Source: Methanolobus zinderi (GTDB lineage: Archaea > Halobacteriota > Methanosarcinia > Methanosarcinales > Methanosarcinaceae). Taken from it: a DNA stretch of 64,000 nt. The first letter of the stretch is position 1, and each line of letters starts with the position of its first letter. Positions 63,558 through 64,000 of this stretch are shown piece by piece. The notes beneath the pieces were generated by a model that was not told the origin of the DNA, made no database searches, and worked only from the letters and a program-made list of their open reading frames with translations. A program made the position numbers and the translations under genes. The stretch covers positions 2,533,332 to 2,597,331 of the forward strand of contig NZ_CP058215.1 in the NCBI RefSeq assembly GCF_013388255.1, in the 5' to 3' direction.

Positions 63558-64000
63558 TCACCCTACAACAAGTCTTGAGGTCTCTCTTAATAAGTGAGCA
63601 GGCATTGGATATTTTAGTCTCCATACGAAGTTAATCGGTTTTTCGCCTTCATGACTCACATATTCCGCTGGCCCCAAGAAATAATAGGGTTGAGCTAAAG
63701 AATTGACACTTTTGTTTATTCTCACAAAAAGAAGGATTGTATGACCCATACCTTTGTGGTTAATATATCTCTGTCCGGTTTTAGAATCAATCCTGGTTGA
63801 TGCTTGACTTTGCCAATGGAAGAGATTTTCATTAATTGCATAGTCATTGTACATCGTAGTTGGAGAATAGTCTTTTTCATTCTTGTTTAATGTAATGAAA
63901 AACACATCTGTCTTTTTGTCTTTGATGTATAATACTCCAGTCTGTATAGTATGGTTTTTTTGCAAATCAAAATATCCAAGTCCAGCAAGTGCTTCTGCTT
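63558..64000 (-). CDS. DUF3427-containing helicase, C-terminal part (partial)
   Basis: The frame stays open through the right edge, so the 5' part is outside the window. The visible 147 residues match the end of DUF3427 proteins: FHWQSQASTRIDSKTGQRYI, GHTILLFVR, YYFLGPAEYVSHEGEKPINF and the terminal PMPAHLLRETSRL. In complete proteins this follows a phospholipase-D-like nuclease and a superfamily 2 DEAD/DEAH helicase, an arrangement associated with restriction or phage defence. The terminal domain is intact to its stop codon. Confidence 0.82.
   Translation of the reverse strand, partial: AEALAGLGYFDLQKNHTIQTGVLYIKDKKTDVFFITLNKNEKDYSPTTMYNDYAINENLFHWQSQASTRIDSKTGQRYINHKGMGHTILLFVRINKSVNSLAQPYYFLGPAEYVSHEGEKPINFVWRLKYPMPAHLLRETSRLVVG

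Overview
The window looks like chromosomal DNA of a methylotrophic, salt-tolerant methanogen of the family Methanosarcinaceae (Methanolobus, Methanohalophilus or Methanococcoides type; the genus is inference). Evidence: an archaeal information-processing and biosynthesis set (PurP, archaeal S-adenosylmethionine synthetase, archaeal NAC, RLI/ABCE1, Trm-G10, a PIN-ATPase-KH protein, an intron-containing tRNA-Tyr), the cobamide-salvage amidohydrolase CbiZ, and the ablAB pair that makes the osmolyte N-epsilon-acetyl-beta-lysine. Many genes have TATA-like boxes about 25 bases before the start codon (leaderless mRNAs); others carry GGAGG/GGTGAT-type ribosome sites.

Layout. 0-3.1 kb: edge of a type IV pilin gene, an 8-Cys ferredoxin, asd, a secreted PGF-CTERM-like protein and pyrH. 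3.2-6 kb: a leuD-leuB operon with an intrinsic-like terminator, divergent from an Lrp/AsnC regulator with a tandem 13-bp repeat between them. 6-12.5 kb: ablA-ablB, a HerA-like ATPase, a well-supported small-RNA candidate at 9.9 kb, an FAD oxidoreductase and purP. 12.7-21.9 kb: a membrane-anchored winged-helix regulator, truA, a DUF45 peptidase, trmG10, a DUF1805 protein, map, an Xaa-Pro peptidase, small membrane/secreted proteins and an Msr-like regulator. 22-26.6 kb: an AT-rich accessory island ending at tRNA-Asp. It holds two wrecked tyrosine recombinases, a nested palindrome, a MITE-like element and two tandem secreted paralogues, one truncated at that element.

27-34.8 kb: S-adenosylmethionine synthetase divergent from hisG-hisA-hisB, then a three-gene DNA-repair-like operon (radical SAM protein, TIGR03915-type partner, MutS-like ATPase). 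35-39.9 kb: an ArsR-type regulator, a TIM-barrel protein coupled to cbiZ, and a MarR-MATE drug-efflux pair with a clear operator candidate. 39.9-47.4 kb: an ABC export locus in two divergent arms (mscS plus ATPase; two permeases, a NEW3-like surface protein and small membrane proteins). The first permease is fused to a PrsW-like intramembrane protease. 47.4-48 kb: two tandem half-ferritins of the encapsulin-cargo type with no shell gene nearby. 48.2-61.4 kb: housekeeping genes (ABCE1, thioredoxin, NadC/ModD-like, acetyl-CoA synthetase, NAC, IscA-like, a RecA/KaiC-like protein without a Walker lysine, hisI, PIN-KH ATPase). 61.5-64 kb: a second accessory patch with a MntA-HepT toxin-antitoxin, inverted GC hairpins, a methyltransferase and the C-terminus of a DUF3427 helicase cut by the window edge.

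The most unusual content is the small RNA at 9876-9994, the element that supplies a stop codon at 24.0 kb, the permease-protease fusion and the shell-less ferritin pair. All functional statements come from sequence reading and remembered family features; no database search was run.
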